From the IMG/VR virus record IMGVR_UViG_3300017598_000334, positions 1 through 28,536 of that record: a stretch of DNA of 28,536 nt; one strand, written 5' to 3'. This stretch comes from a virus. The position numbers were made by a program, and so were the translations under genes. Below are positions 1 through 7,580 of the stretch, piece by piece (position 1 is the stretch's first letter; every line of letters starts with the position of its first letter). The notes beneath the pieces were generated by a model. It worked only from the letters and a program-made list of their open reading frames with translations. It had not been told where the DNA came from and did not search any database.

Positions 1-121
1 ATGCTAGGCCGCAAGTAATAGCAGGAAGATAACGATACACCCAATCAACATTTTGAAAACTGGCTGTAACATCTTCTAGGCGTCTTACCCTCCAATAAAG
101 TATGCTATCGGTGGTAGCGTT
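1..121 (-). pseudogene. C-terminal fragment of a phage connector/adaptor protein, antisense, cut by the left edge
   Basis: On the minus strand one frame is open from 175 to the left edge. From about 121 it reads NATTDSILYWRVRRLED, then DWVYRYLPAITCGLA. This follows the remembered pattern near the C-terminus of a podoviral connector/adaptor family: YWR-x-RR-x-ED, then D-x-x-(F/Y)R(F/Y)LP-x-x-x-x-GLA. The + strand here has no convincing frame. An in-frame stop at 176-178, overlapping the start of the next + gene, leaves no room for the usual N-terminal half, and no ribosome binding site precedes the possible TTG starts. The piece therefore looks like a remnant or an inverted junction, not a whole gene. 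The family match is from memory; the open frame is seen directly. Confidence 0.55.
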
Positions 122-162
122 AGATATGCGGGTTGTTCCACGCTTAAAGGTTCTATAAAGCA

Positions 163-558
163 ATGACAAAACAAACTAAAGGCAGGGCTAAGGGGGCGTC
201 TAAATTAGATAGGCAGACTAGAAGGATCACTGCCAGACTAGCTAAGTTAGACAAACATGATGCCAAGGCAAAAGCACATAACAAGAAGGTTACTAAGAAA
301 GGCATTCCTCAGACCAAAGGTAGAGCTAAAGTAGCGTTATCTTCTGATAAGATTGTTGCGTCTAGGGTCAATGAAATACAAAAAAATATCAGAAGAACAG
401 CCAGTAAAAAAGCTACCCAACATAACCAGACAAAGGGGAGAGCCCAACAGCCGCGCAAAGGTGGATACGCAGATAAGCTGCAAAAGGACGCTGGCATAAA
501 AAGGAAAAAGACTGATGCGGCTAAGGCGCGTATGAACAGACCCCAAAGAATGAGATAA
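163..558 (+). CDS. Very basic protein with three QTKGRA motifs, function unknown
   Basis: This 131-residue protein is dominated by Lys and Arg and has no membrane segment. The motif QTKGRA occurs three times, at residues 4-9, 50-55 and 89-94, each in a basic setting, with spacings of 46 and 39 residues. I do not recognise the family. Its composition and its place at the head of the virion operon would suit a nucleic-acid-binding or packaged protein, but that is inference. The ATG at 163 is the only good start, because an in-frame stop lies at 145-147. The ribosome binding site is weak (AAAGG at 146-150, far upstream). The next gene starts two bases after its stop. The repeated motif argues that this frame is real and the antisense frames are not. 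Confidence 0.7.
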   Translation: MTKQTKGRAKGASKLDRQTRRITARLAKLDKHDAKAKAHNKKVTKKGIPQTKGRAKVALSSDKIVASRVNEIQKNIRRTASKKATQHNQTKGRAQQPRKGGYADKLQKDAGIKRKKTDAAKARMNRPQRMR

Positions 559-560
559 TA

Positions 561-827
561 ATGGCAACGGGGAAATACGCATGGTTTATTTCAGACCGCT
601 CAAGCTTCCGTTTTAAATATCGGGACCAAGTAAGAGAGCCAGGAACAGGGTATCGAGTCGGACCTGGAGAATCGGATGGTGTTTATAATTTAGTAACAAG
701 TCCACTTAATCAGGCACCAGATACTAAGGATAATCCAGCTTTGCAAAACCCAAGACCTGAGGTAGTATTAGCAACAACGGGAGATAGCTCTTGGACTCCC
801 TCAATGACCACCAACACTAACAATTAG
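561..827 (+). CDS. Small head-region protein of the 'KYAW-ISDRS-FR' type, unknown function
   Basis: An 88-residue hydrophilic protein. Its N-terminus, GKYAWFISDRSSFRFKYRD, resembles a small conserved protein that I remember from many marine and soil phages, where it lies near the capsid and adaptor genes (pattern KYAWGISDRSGFRYR). No function is established for it. The C-terminal half is rich in Pro, Asn and Thr and looks unstructured. It starts two bases after the preceding stop and is followed 11 bases later by another small structural-region gene, so it is most likely a minor head or connector protein. The family match is by memory and not by search. Confidence 0.75.
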   Translation: MATGKYAWFISDRSSFRFKYRDQVREPGTGYRVGPGESDGVYNLVTSPLNQAPDTKDNPALQNPRPEVVLATTGDSSWTPSMTTNTNN

Positions 828-838
828 GGTAGGAGAAG

Positions 839-1348
839 ATGAAACAAAAAACTAAAGTAGGGAGCCATTGGGATTTTACCTGCTATGACAGCAAAGGTGA
901 TTTAAAGTGGAAAGAAGAGTATGACAACCTTGTTGTTAATCAAGGTCTCAATAATCTTTTGCAGGAATACTTTAATGGTTCTAGTTATACAGCAGCATGG
1001 AAAGTAGGTCTTAAAGCAACAGGAACAGTTTCTGCTGGTGACACTATGGGTACTCATGGTTTTACAGAAATTACTGCTTACAGTACGACTGGCGGTGCAA
1101 CTTCTGCTGCTATTCGTCCCACTGCAATTCTAGCTTCTGCAAGTAGTCAATCGGTTGTGACTTCAACAGCAGCCGTATTTTCGGTAATTGCTTCGGCTTC
1201 AGTTGCTGGCGGATTTTTAACTACAGGTACTACGGTAGCTGGAGATGGTGGAGTTCTGTATGGTGCAGGTGATTTTACAGCAATTAGAACTGTGATTGAT
1301 GGCGATGTAATTAATGTGAGTCTTACGCTTACTGCCTCTGCAAGCTAA
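839..1348 (+). CDS. Structural-region protein with conserved 'GDLKWKEEYDNLVVNQGLN' N-terminus
   Basis: A 169-residue protein. Residues about 10-45 carry W-D-F-x-C-Y-D, GDLKWKEEYDN and LVVNQGLNNLL. This is a conserved start that I have seen in phage proteins encoded between capsid and tail genes, often labelled hypothetical or tail protein. The rest is rich in Ser, Thr, Ala and Gly with alternating hydrophobic residues, as expected for a beta-rich virion protein. AGGAG lies a few bases before the ATG at 839. Its place between the small head protein and the repeat-rich fibre-like protein supports a virion role. The exact location in the particle is unknown. Confidence 0.75.
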   Translation: MKQKTKVGSHWDFTCYDSKGDLKWKEEYDNLVVNQGLNNLLQEYFNGSSYTAAWKVGLKATGTVSAGDTMGTHGFTEITAYSTTGGATSAAIRPTAILASASSQSVVTSTAAVFSVIASASVAGGFLTTGTTVAGDGGVLYGAGDFTAIRTVIDGDVINVSLTLTASAS

Positions 1349-1354
1349 TGAACG

Positions 1355-1987
1355 ATGTCAGAAGCTTTAACTGGATTCGGGTCTGGACCGTATAATACAC
1401 TTAATTACGACAGGTCATGGGTTACTGCTAGAGTTACCTTAGGCGTTTCCATTGCCGATGACTATTCTGCTGATGCTTTCTTATCAGATACCCTAAGTTT
1501 AGGGACTGTTGTAGAGGCGATCAAACTTGCAGATGGTTTTATTTATGCTAGTTTAGGTTTAGGATTTGCAGTAGAGATTCCTGCTGCATCTATTGGTGGT
1601 AATTATGGTGTTGATCTAACTATCGGTGGGCTTGTATTAGAAGTTGATAAACTTGGAAAACATACATTTAATACAAGTTTAACTTTTGACGTATCTTTGG
1701 CTGACCAAGAAACTGCTCAACATCAAGTACATGATACTGTTACCTTAGGAGTTAGTGCTGCTGAAACATTTTTAGCTGATTCTGTTATTAATGCTCAGTT
1801 AAGTTTAGGGACAGGTTTTGTTTATAATAACACAGCTAGTTTCGAATTAAATAGCACAGTTACTTTGGCGACACTAATAACTGCAGAAGTAAGTAGCACT
1901 GGACGCTTTATAGATCAGTGGACTTCTGTACCAGATTCCTTCAAGACCAGAGAAATTTGGACCACAGTATCACTTGGGTTCGACTGA
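1355..1987 (+). CDS. Beta-repeat fibre-like virion protein, eight 20-residue repeats
   Basis: A 210-residue protein in which a short (S/T)-hydrophobic-(S/T)-L-G-like motif recurs about every 20 residues. The Leu-Gly-type pairs sit at 29-30, 49-50, 69-70, 90-91, about 110-112, 131-132, 151-152 and 171-172 (some copies have other small residues). Examples are VTLGVS, TLSLGT, SLGLGF, VTLGVS again and LSLGTG. The alternating hydrophobic pattern suggests stacked beta-strands, as in a solenoid or trimeric fibre. I do not recognise the family. The start codon follows the previous stop by six bases with no clear ribosome binding site, so it probably depends on coupling. A strong GAGGAGGG lies at its own stop codon and serves the next gene. 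Confidence 0.75.
   Translation: MSEALTGFGSGPYNTLNYDRSWVTARVTLGVSIADDYSADAFLSDTLSLGTVVEAIKLADGFIYASLGLGFAVEIPAASIGGNYGVDLTIGGLVLEVDKLGKHTFNTSLTFDVSLADQETAQHQVHDTVTLGVSAAETFLADSVINAQLSLGTGFVYNNTASFELNSTVTLATLITAEVSSTGRFIDQWTSVPDSFKTREIWTTVSLGFD
1415..1894 (+). repeat. Eight in-frame repeats of about 60 bases encoding 20-residue beta units
   Basis: Within the preceding gene the encoded sequence repeats with a period of 20 residues (60-63 bases), covering residues about 21-180. The spacing of the Leu-Gly-type positions is 20, 20, 21, 20, 21, 20 and 20. The repeat is clear at the protein level and weak at the DNA level, which suggests old, selected repetition and not a recent expansion. Confidence 0.65.
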
Positions 1988-2008
1988 GGAGGGTGATAAT
2001 ATCTAGTT

Positions 2009-2671
2009 ATGGCTTTAACTTATACAACACTTCAGGAACAAATAAAGAATACTGCCGAAGATGATTCGGAGGAGTTTTCTGATGCTATCCCTAGTTTTAT
2101 TGATAGGGCAGAAACTCGTTTATCCAGAGAGCTTGATCATCCTGAGATGGCAGGGCATTTTCAAACTAGTCTAGCCTATGGAGACCCTTTTGTAACTAAG
2201 CCAGATAATACTTTAGCACCCTTAAATTTTTATGTGACTGATGCGGGAAGCCGTATAAAGCTTTTATTTAGAACTGAAGAATATATTGCGGATTATTGGC
2301 CGACAAGAACTTCTGTTGGCGTTCCTAAATATTATGCTAATTACGGGGGAGATCGTTGGATCGTTGCTCCCAGTCCCAGCAGTACCAATGCGGCAGAAGT
2401 AGCTATAGTAATACAGCCAGCGACACTTTCAGCCGCCAATGAAACTAATTTCTTTACGGACAAATGCTTTGATGCTCTATTCTACGCTTGTATGATAGAA
2501 GCCTATATGTTTCTAAAGAATTATACTGTTCTTGAGGTTTGGAATTTCAGGTATGGACAAGCCATGCAGGCTCTACAAAATGAAGGCAGACGTACAAGGC
2601 GTGATGATGAAGAGATGCCAGCAAGCAAAGCAGGTCAAAATACCCTTACGGGTGTAGGAGGAGGAGTATGA
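2009..2671 (+). CDS. Phage head-tail adaptor protein
   Basis: A 220-residue protein. The N-terminus has the adaptor pattern: TYTTLQEQI, then an acidic stretch, then IPSFIDRAETRLSRELD at about residues 27-44. In related phages this matches a helical segment ending in (L/I)P-x-FI-x-x-AE-x-R-x-x-R-x-L. Such proteins sit under the portal and connect the head to the tail. The middle is beta-rich (YYANYGGDRWIVAPSP), and a C-terminal helical part includes FFTDKCFDALFYACMIEAYMF. The ATG at 2009 is used because an in-frame stop lies at 1994. The GAGGAGGG at 1986-1993 is unusually far upstream, about 15 bases. The C-terminus overlaps the next start by ATGA. The adaptor assignment rests on N-terminal resemblance. 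Confidence 0.75.
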   Translation: MALTYTTLQEQIKNTAEDDSEEFSDAIPSFIDRAETRLSRELDHPEMAGHFQTSLAYGDPFVTKPDNTLAPLNFYVTDAGSRIKLLFRTEEYIADYWPTRTSVGVPKYYANYGGDRWIVAPSPSSTNAAEVAIVIQPATLSAANETNFFTDKCFDALFYACMIEAYMFLKNYTVLEVWNFRYGQAMQALQNEGRRTRRDDEEMPASKAGQNTLTGVGGGV

Positions 2672-3480
2672 ACGGCTTAAGATCAATACCCAGAAAACAC
2701 CAGGGAGAACACTTAGCCTATATTTCTCCTCAGGAAGCGCAAATGCTCAGGCGACAAGGCGGTGGTGTAGCCCCTGATGGTGGTCAACTTCAAGGTCCAG
2801 GCGGTATCCCAAGCTTCCAGAATGGCCCAGGAGGGGGAAATCCACTTGACATGCAACAGATTCAAAAAAATCAAAGGTTATTTGAATCTGTGTTGGGAAA
2901 TGACTATGATGATATAAGACATCTTAATCAATCCAGAGGTTATAATGTTCTTGGCGGCCTTGGAAATCCAAATTTTAGTGATGCTGTCTTTGAGGAAAGA
3001 TTTCGTTTAGATGCCTCAAGACAAGATGAAGAAGCACCAACTGAAGAGCGAGATACTTCCGAACTTGAAGCAGAAATTGCGGCTCTGACGGCAGGTGCTC
3101 AACAAAGGGGTGCTGATCGAATGGCAGCTATGTACGCTAATCTTGGTTGGGGTACACCACCTCCCCAGTTTGGTAGTGCTACTGAAGGTGGAGATCAATT
3201 CTTTACCGAGCAAGTAACTGCAGATCAAGTGCCTGCCTATGCCAACATTCGTACCCATCCTGCAGTTTACCAAGCTCTTGGCGCGCCTCCAGGCACCACT
3301 GTACCAATACCTACTCAACGTAAAAATCTTCGACAAGTGGTTCAAGAGCGAGCAGGGGAAATAAGAGGTAATGCCAAAGGGGGAATGATAAATCGTTATG
3401 ACTTGGGCGGTCTTGTAAATAATATGTTATTGCAAGCAGGCAGAACCAGAGACAATATTCCCACTAATGCGGTAAGCTAA
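2668..3480 (+). CDS. Glycine/glutamine-rich virion-associated protein, unknown function
   Basis: A 270-residue protein that I cannot place in a family. The first 75 residues are rich in Gly, Gln and Pro and look flexible. The middle is acidic (EEAPTEERDTSELEAEIAAL) and probably forms a coiled or helical stretch. The C-terminus carries NAKGGMINRYDLGGLVNNM, a two-GG motif that also occurs in three other proteins of this operon. The start at 2668 overlaps the adaptor stop as ATGA, with AGGAGGAGG just upstream. The stop overlaps the next start as TAATG. Context points to a minor virion or assembly protein between adaptor and tail fibre. Confidence 0.7.
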   Translation: MNGLRSIPRKHQGEHLAYISPQEAQMLRRQGGGVAPDGGQLQGPGGIPSFQNGPGGGNPLDMQQIQKNQRLFESVLGNDYDDIRHLNQSRGYNVLGGLGNPNFSDAVFEERFRLDASRQDEEAPTEERDTSELEAEIAALTAGAQQRGADRMAAMYANLGWGTPPPQFGSATEGGDQFFTEQVTADQVPAYANIRTHPAVYQALGAPPGTTVPIPTQRKNLRQVVQERAGEIRGNAKGGMINRYDLGGLVNNMLLQAGRTRDNIPTNAVS

Positions 3481-4964
3481 TGAGTTCATCATACACAACT
3501 ATATTACGACTGGAAAAACAAGGGTCAGGTGAAAACGCCTCTACTTGGGGTGAAAAATTAAATGACTCAGTAATTGATTTAGTTGATTCGGCTGTTGGCG
3601 CAGTAACTTCAATTGACCTTTCTGGAGTTGGAACAGCCTTCACAGTATCTGCAGCAGACGGTGTTTCTGATCAAGCGCGTAGTGCTGTACTTTATTTTCA
3701 TGGCTCTGTCTCAACTGCAGTATCTATAACGGTTCCCGCTGTTCAGAAAACCTACATCTTTGATAATCAGACATCAGGTGGTTTCGATTTAAAATTAAAA
3801 CCTGCAGGCGGTACTGAAGGCACCATACCTAACGGTCAAACTACCCTAATTTATACTGATGGTACAAATGTTAAAAATCTTTTTGAAGACATAACTGGCG
3901 TAACTGGAGTCTCTGTAGGGACTTTGACAGCAGGTACAGTTAAAATTTCAACTTGTCTTAGCGCCACCAATATCGTAGGTGCCACTGCCTCATTTACCAC
4001 TAAGGTGTCTGCTACTGCTTTAGAAGTTTCAGGCGTCACCTCTTTCACAGGGGATATACAAGGAACTACAGGAACTTTTTCTGGTGCAGTATCTTGTTCA
4101 ACTATTTCGGGTGATGGCTCTGGCTTAACAGGCTTATCTGCAGTGCCCAATAATTATTTAACTGGAATGATCCTATCTAATGATTCCGATTCAGATCATG
4201 ATATAAGTATCAAAGCAGGACTTGCAAAGAATTCTACAAATGCTAGTGATCTTGAATTAACTTCAGCCATAGTCAAACAGATTGATGCCACTTGGGCAGA
4301 TGGTACGGGAGCTGGTGGTCTAGCAGGAGGTGTAAGCCTTTCAGCTAACACTTGGTATCACTTACATGCAATTGAAGTTACAGCAGGAACAGATGCTGGC
4401 TTCGATACTTCTCCAGTAGCAGCCAACCTAATTGCAAATAATGATGCTTCTGCTTACCGTAGAATCGGCTCTGTATACACTGACGACAGTAGCAATATAA
4501 GAGCTTTCCACCAACGGGGTGATAAGTTTTTATATGACACTCCTATCCTATCTTACACATCCGTAAATATTGCAGCGACTGCTAGAACTACAATCGCTTT
4601 GCAAACACCTGTTTCAGTATCTACTGAAGCTATATTTTCCCATTATTTATTTAGATACTTTACACAAGCTCTCTATACATATCGTCCTTTATCAATGACT
4701 GATGTTTCAGTTGTAGATATTACTGGTAACGAAACTGCACCTACGTCCGCTGCTATGGGAACTTTAGGAATGACTGGCGCTGGATATGTTGAATTTGGTG
4801 ATAATGCCAGGTTAAGAGAATTTTTATGGGAAGCAACTTGTGAGACTGATCTTAAGGGTCAAATTGGGGTTCGTACTCAGGTGACTGGGGGTTCAGCAGA
4901 CGGCGGTCCTTTGAATTCTTTCCAAACTACAGGCTGGTATGACAGCAGAGGCAAGGATGGCTGA
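3480..4964 (+). CDS. Tail fibre protein
   Basis: A 494-residue protein. The N-terminus, SSYTTILRLEKQGSGENASTWGEKLND, is the conserved virion-attachment start of fibres in many marine podoviruses as I remember them. Residues about 30-220 are beta-rich, with triplet-like Thr/Ser/Gly repeats and a SGDGSGLTGLSAVPNN segment typical of fibre shafts. The C-terminal half, with EFLWEATCETDLKGQIG near its end, is probably the host-binding part. Fibres bind the cell surface and decide host range. The start is TAATG-coupled to the previous gene with only a weak ribosome binding site. The stop is TGATG-coupled to the next gene. Confidence 0.85.
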   Translation: MSSSYTTILRLEKQGSGENASTWGEKLNDSVIDLVDSAVGAVTSIDLSGVGTAFTVSAADGVSDQARSAVLYFHGSVSTAVSITVPAVQKTYIFDNQTSGGFDLKLKPAGGTEGTIPNGQTTLIYTDGTNVKNLFEDITGVTGVSVGTLTAGTVKISTCLSATNIVGATASFTTKVSATALEVSGVTSFTGDIQGTTGTFSGAVSCSTISGDGSGLTGLSAVPNNYLTGMILSNDSDSDHDISIKAGLAKNSTNASDLELTSAIVKQIDATWADGTGAGGLAGGVSLSANTWYHLHAIEVTAGTDAGFDTSPVAANLIANNDASAYRRIGSVYTDDSSNIRAFHQRGDKFLYDTPILSYTSVNIAATARTTIALQTPVSVSTEAIFSHYLFRYFTQALYTYRPLSMTDVSVVDITGNETAPTSAAMGTLGMTGAGYVEFGDNARLREFLWEATCETDLKGQIGVRTQVTGGSADGGPLNSFQTTGWYDSRGKDG

Positions 4965-6886
4965 TGTCTACCGACAGCATCACTCAAAGGATAAGCTTTA
5001 ACCCAACCATTAGTAGAGAAGCTACTCAGTATTCTGAGGAAGGCAACTGGTTCGATGGTGACAAGATACGGTTTCGTAAGGGTAAAGCGCAAAATATTAG
5101 AGGCTACCAAAGAAAACTAAGTTCAACTTTTGCAGGAAAAGGCCGCGACATAATTACCTTTCGAGGTCTTGAAGGTAAGAGATATATCTCGTGGGGAACT
5201 GAAAGTCTTTTACATCTTTACTATGGTGGTCAAGTATTTGACATCACACCAGTCTCAGCCTCTGTATCCTTGGTAGCAGGTGATGTAACTACTTCTACGG
5301 GCAGCTTCTATGTTCATATATCTGATACAGCACACGGTAGAGTTGTTGGTGACTATATAGCTTTTGTTAGTAGTAGCATCATGGCTGGTGTTACTCTCCA
5401 GGGAAATACCTACAGAATTACAAGCGTAGGGACAAATGATTTTGAAGTTTCCACTCAATCCAGTGCTTCAGGAAATGACGCCAATACAGCAACTAGCTTT
5501 GTCTATTATAATATAGCTAGCGGTACAAGCATTGGTACAGCAGGGTTTGGCTACGGTGCCAGCACCTTTAATACTGCAAGAGCTTCAGTCACAGTTGGAG
5601 GAGTAGTAACCCTAGGAGGTTGGAACGCCCCTGCCGCTGAATCTGGAATTACAATTGGCATACGTCAATGGTCTCTGGATGTTTTTGGAGAAAATCTTTT
5701 AGCTACTCCCAGAGGTGGACGTATGTACCAGTGGGTAGAAGATAATGGTCCTGAGAAAAGAGCAGTAGAAGTATCTACCACCACTACTGCTGGAGTAAGC
5801 ACAGGTGTTCCCCTCGAAAATAACTTTGTTTTGGTTTCTCCTAGAGATCGTCATGTAATTACCTTAGGTTGTACTGATCTCACAGGAACCTTTGATCCTA
5901 TGGTTCTTAGGTTTTCCGATCAAGCTAACATTGATGAATGGACCCCCACAGTATCAACTACAGCAGATCAAATTCGTCTTGGTGATGGCAGCAAACTTAT
6001 AGGCGGCGTCAAAACTCGTGATGCAGTCATGGTTTTTTCAGACACAGCAGCCTATGCCATGCAATTTGTCGGTCCTCCTTTCACTTTTAATGTGGATTTA
6101 GTTGGTTCTAATTGCGGTCTTATAGCTCCCCACGCTGCAACCGCCGACAACGATTTGGTGTTTTGGATGGGCATCGACAACTTCTATATGTTTGACGGCT
6201 CAGTAAAAATACTTCCTTGTTCTGTTCGTAACTATGTATTTTCAGATATAAACTTCGATGAGTTAGATAAAGTTTATGCTGCAATAAATCAAGAGTTTCA
6301 AGAAATTGTGTGGCTTTATCCCACCTCGGATTCTTCAGAATGCAACCGTTATGTTTTGTTTGGCCGTGGTGATGGAACTCCTAACGAACCACCTTACTGG
6401 GCATATGGATCAGGAATATTTTCTACTTGGGCAGACAGAAATATATTTGAATCTATTCATGTTACAGGAACTTCAGTTTCCTTAGGTGATCAATTTCTCA
6501 TAGAGAATGAGCCTAAAGGAGTTTATACAGCAGATGCTCAAGCTATGCACTCCTTTATAGAGAGCACCTATTTTGATATTCCCTTTGGTCCTGCAGGCCC
6601 CAATAATCCTGAAGGTGATTTCATCATCTATATGGATCGCATTATTCCTGATTTTGATTTTGAGGGAACTAATGCACAAACCAGTATACGGCTTACAACC
6701 AAGAGATTTCCTCAAAGTGAAGCCTCTGTAACTAAAGGCCCCTATACAGTAAGAGCCTCTACCGAAAAGATATCTTTGCGAGTTAGAGGAAGACAGGCTA
6801 AAATAAGAGTTGACGCAAGTATTGCAGGAACAAGCTGGAGATTAGCTGACTTTAGAGTAGATGTTCAAGCGGATGGTAAGCGATGA
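4964..6886 (+). CDS. Tail nozzle / packaged-DNA stabilisation-like protein
   Basis: A 640-residue protein. Residues about 8-50 contain RISFNPTISREATQYSEEG, then NWFDGDKIRFRKGKAQNIRG. This is the pattern I remember at the start of a large phage tail family annotated as stabilisation protein or tail tubular protein B-like (RI-x-F-x-PG, EG-x-W-x-DGDKIRFR-x-G). These proteins close the portal channel or form the tail nozzle below the adaptor. The long middle is beta-rich, with WSLDVFGENLLATPRGGRMY and ALVF/DLVFWMG-like propeller motifs. AAGGA precedes the TGATG-coupled start. Position after the adaptor and fibre supports the call. The exact role is inferred from the family. Confidence 0.8.
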   Translation: MSTDSITQRISFNPTISREATQYSEEGNWFDGDKIRFRKGKAQNIRGYQRKLSSTFAGKGRDIITFRGLEGKRYISWGTESLLHLYYGGQVFDITPVSASVSLVAGDVTTSTGSFYVHISDTAHGRVVGDYIAFVSSSIMAGVTLQGNTYRITSVGTNDFEVSTQSSASGNDANTATSFVYYNIASGTSIGTAGFGYGASTFNTARASVTVGGVVTLGGWNAPAAESGITIGIRQWSLDVFGENLLATPRGGRMYQWVEDNGPEKRAVEVSTTTTAGVSTGVPLENNFVLVSPRDRHVITLGCTDLTGTFDPMVLRFSDQANIDEWTPTVSTTADQIRLGDGSKLIGGVKTRDAVMVFSDTAAYAMQFVGPPFTFNVDLVGSNCGLIAPHAATADNDLVFWMGIDNFYMFDGSVKILPCSVRNYVFSDINFDELDKVYAAINQEFQEIVWLYPTSDSSECNRYVLFGRGDGTPNEPPYWAYGSGIFSTWADRNIFESIHVTGTSVSLGDQFLIENEPKGVYTADAQAMHSFIESTYFDIPFGPAGPNNPEGDFIIYMDRIIPDFDFEGTNAQTSIRLTTKRFPQSEASVTKGPYTVRASTEKISLRVRGRQAKIRVDASIAGTSWRLADFRVDVQADGKR

Positions 6887-7161
6887 TTTTTCCCCGTTTA
6901 ACCTTAGCTTCGGAAAACAACATCTTTCGATGGGCAGCGCAGCTAGTCAATGTGCTGGAAAGAAATCGGGACGAAATATTCTCTTCCTTCACAAGACAAG
7001 ACTCAGGCGGAACCATAAGACTTAATGGGCGAGTGCAAGTCAATCAGGATGTTACGGACCCCGATGTTAGTACAGATGATAGAGTAGGCGAAATAAGATA
7101 TAATGCGGCGACAAGTAAATTTCAAGGTTTCAATGGTTCTGGTTGGCAGGACTTTCACTGA
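6883..7161 (+). CDS. Small tail protein with fibre-tip-like GEIRYN motif
   Basis: A 92-residue protein. The N-terminal half is helical (IFRWAAQLVNVLERNRDEIF). The C-terminal end, GEIRYNAATSKFQGFNGSGWQDF, fits the short beta motif G-x-IRYN-x-x-x-x-x-FQG(Y/F)NG-x-x-W that closes many phage fibre and spike domains. It is therefore probably a small fibre, collar or attachment component that works with the tail proteins around it. The start overlaps the previous stop as ATGA. The stop overlaps the next start as TGATG. Confidence 0.75.
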   Translation: MIFPRLTLASENNIFRWAAQLVNVLERNRDEIFSSFTRQDSGGTIRLNGRVQVNQDVTDPDVSTDDRVGEIRYNAATSKFQGFNGSGWQDFH

Positions 7162-7580
7162 TGTCTGAATTTTATATTGAAGGAGGACCATTAAAAGCAT
7201 CTGCTGATTTAGATGTAAACCCCCAAAAAATATTTAATACTTTGGCAGACAAACTAGATTCGGAAAGAGTGTATCAAACAATTGATTTTTTTAAACAACA
7301 TGAAAATGAAGTAGGGGTAGGGGCTGGTATACTTGGTCTACTTAGTGGTAAAAATATAGACTTACCTCCTGTAGAAAGAGGAGATCACACCTTTGGAATA
7401 AGAGATATAAACCTAGATATCTTAAAAGATTATCCAGAATTATTTTATACATATGGTACTGAAGAAGGTCCATTTAATTTAGAAGCTACTGTAGGTGGGG
7501 ATGAAAGAGATAAGTATATGACAGTTGGTGGTAAATTTACTTTTGCAGAGGGAGGGCTTGCTACCCTCATGGCTTACTAA
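7161..7580 (+). CDS. Tail-region protein ending in an EGGLATLMAY motif, unknown function
   Basis: A 139-residue protein if it starts at the ATG at 7161, which overlaps the previous stop by one base. A TTG at 7143 would add six residues but lies inside the preceding gene and is less likely. The sequence is mixed alpha and beta with no membrane span beyond a short hydrophobic stretch (VGAGILGLLSG). I do not recognise it. The C-terminus, TVGGKFTFAEGGLATLMAY, carries one copy of the GG-(I/L)-A motif found in other virion proteins here. It is TAATG-coupled to the next gene. Confidence 0.7.
   Translation: MSEFYIEGGPLKASADLDVNPQKIFNTLADKLDSERVYQTIDFFKQHENEVGVGAGILGLLSGKNIDLPPVERGDHTFGIRDINLDILKDYPELFYTYGTEEGPFNLEATVGGDERDKYMTVGGKFTFAEGGLATLMAY

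Noticed and set aside
4-72. Minus-strand 22-residue hydrophobic peptide frame (MLQPVFKM...)
   Set aside because: It lies in another frame of the antisense connector fragment, which has a much stronger protein-like pattern; the hydrophobic look comes from the overlapping codons.
309-582. Two minus-strand frames opposite the basic QTKGRA protein
   Set aside because: Cys/Leu/Phe-rich composition is what Lys/Arg/Gln codons give on the opposite strand; no start signals; the + frame has a repeated motif.
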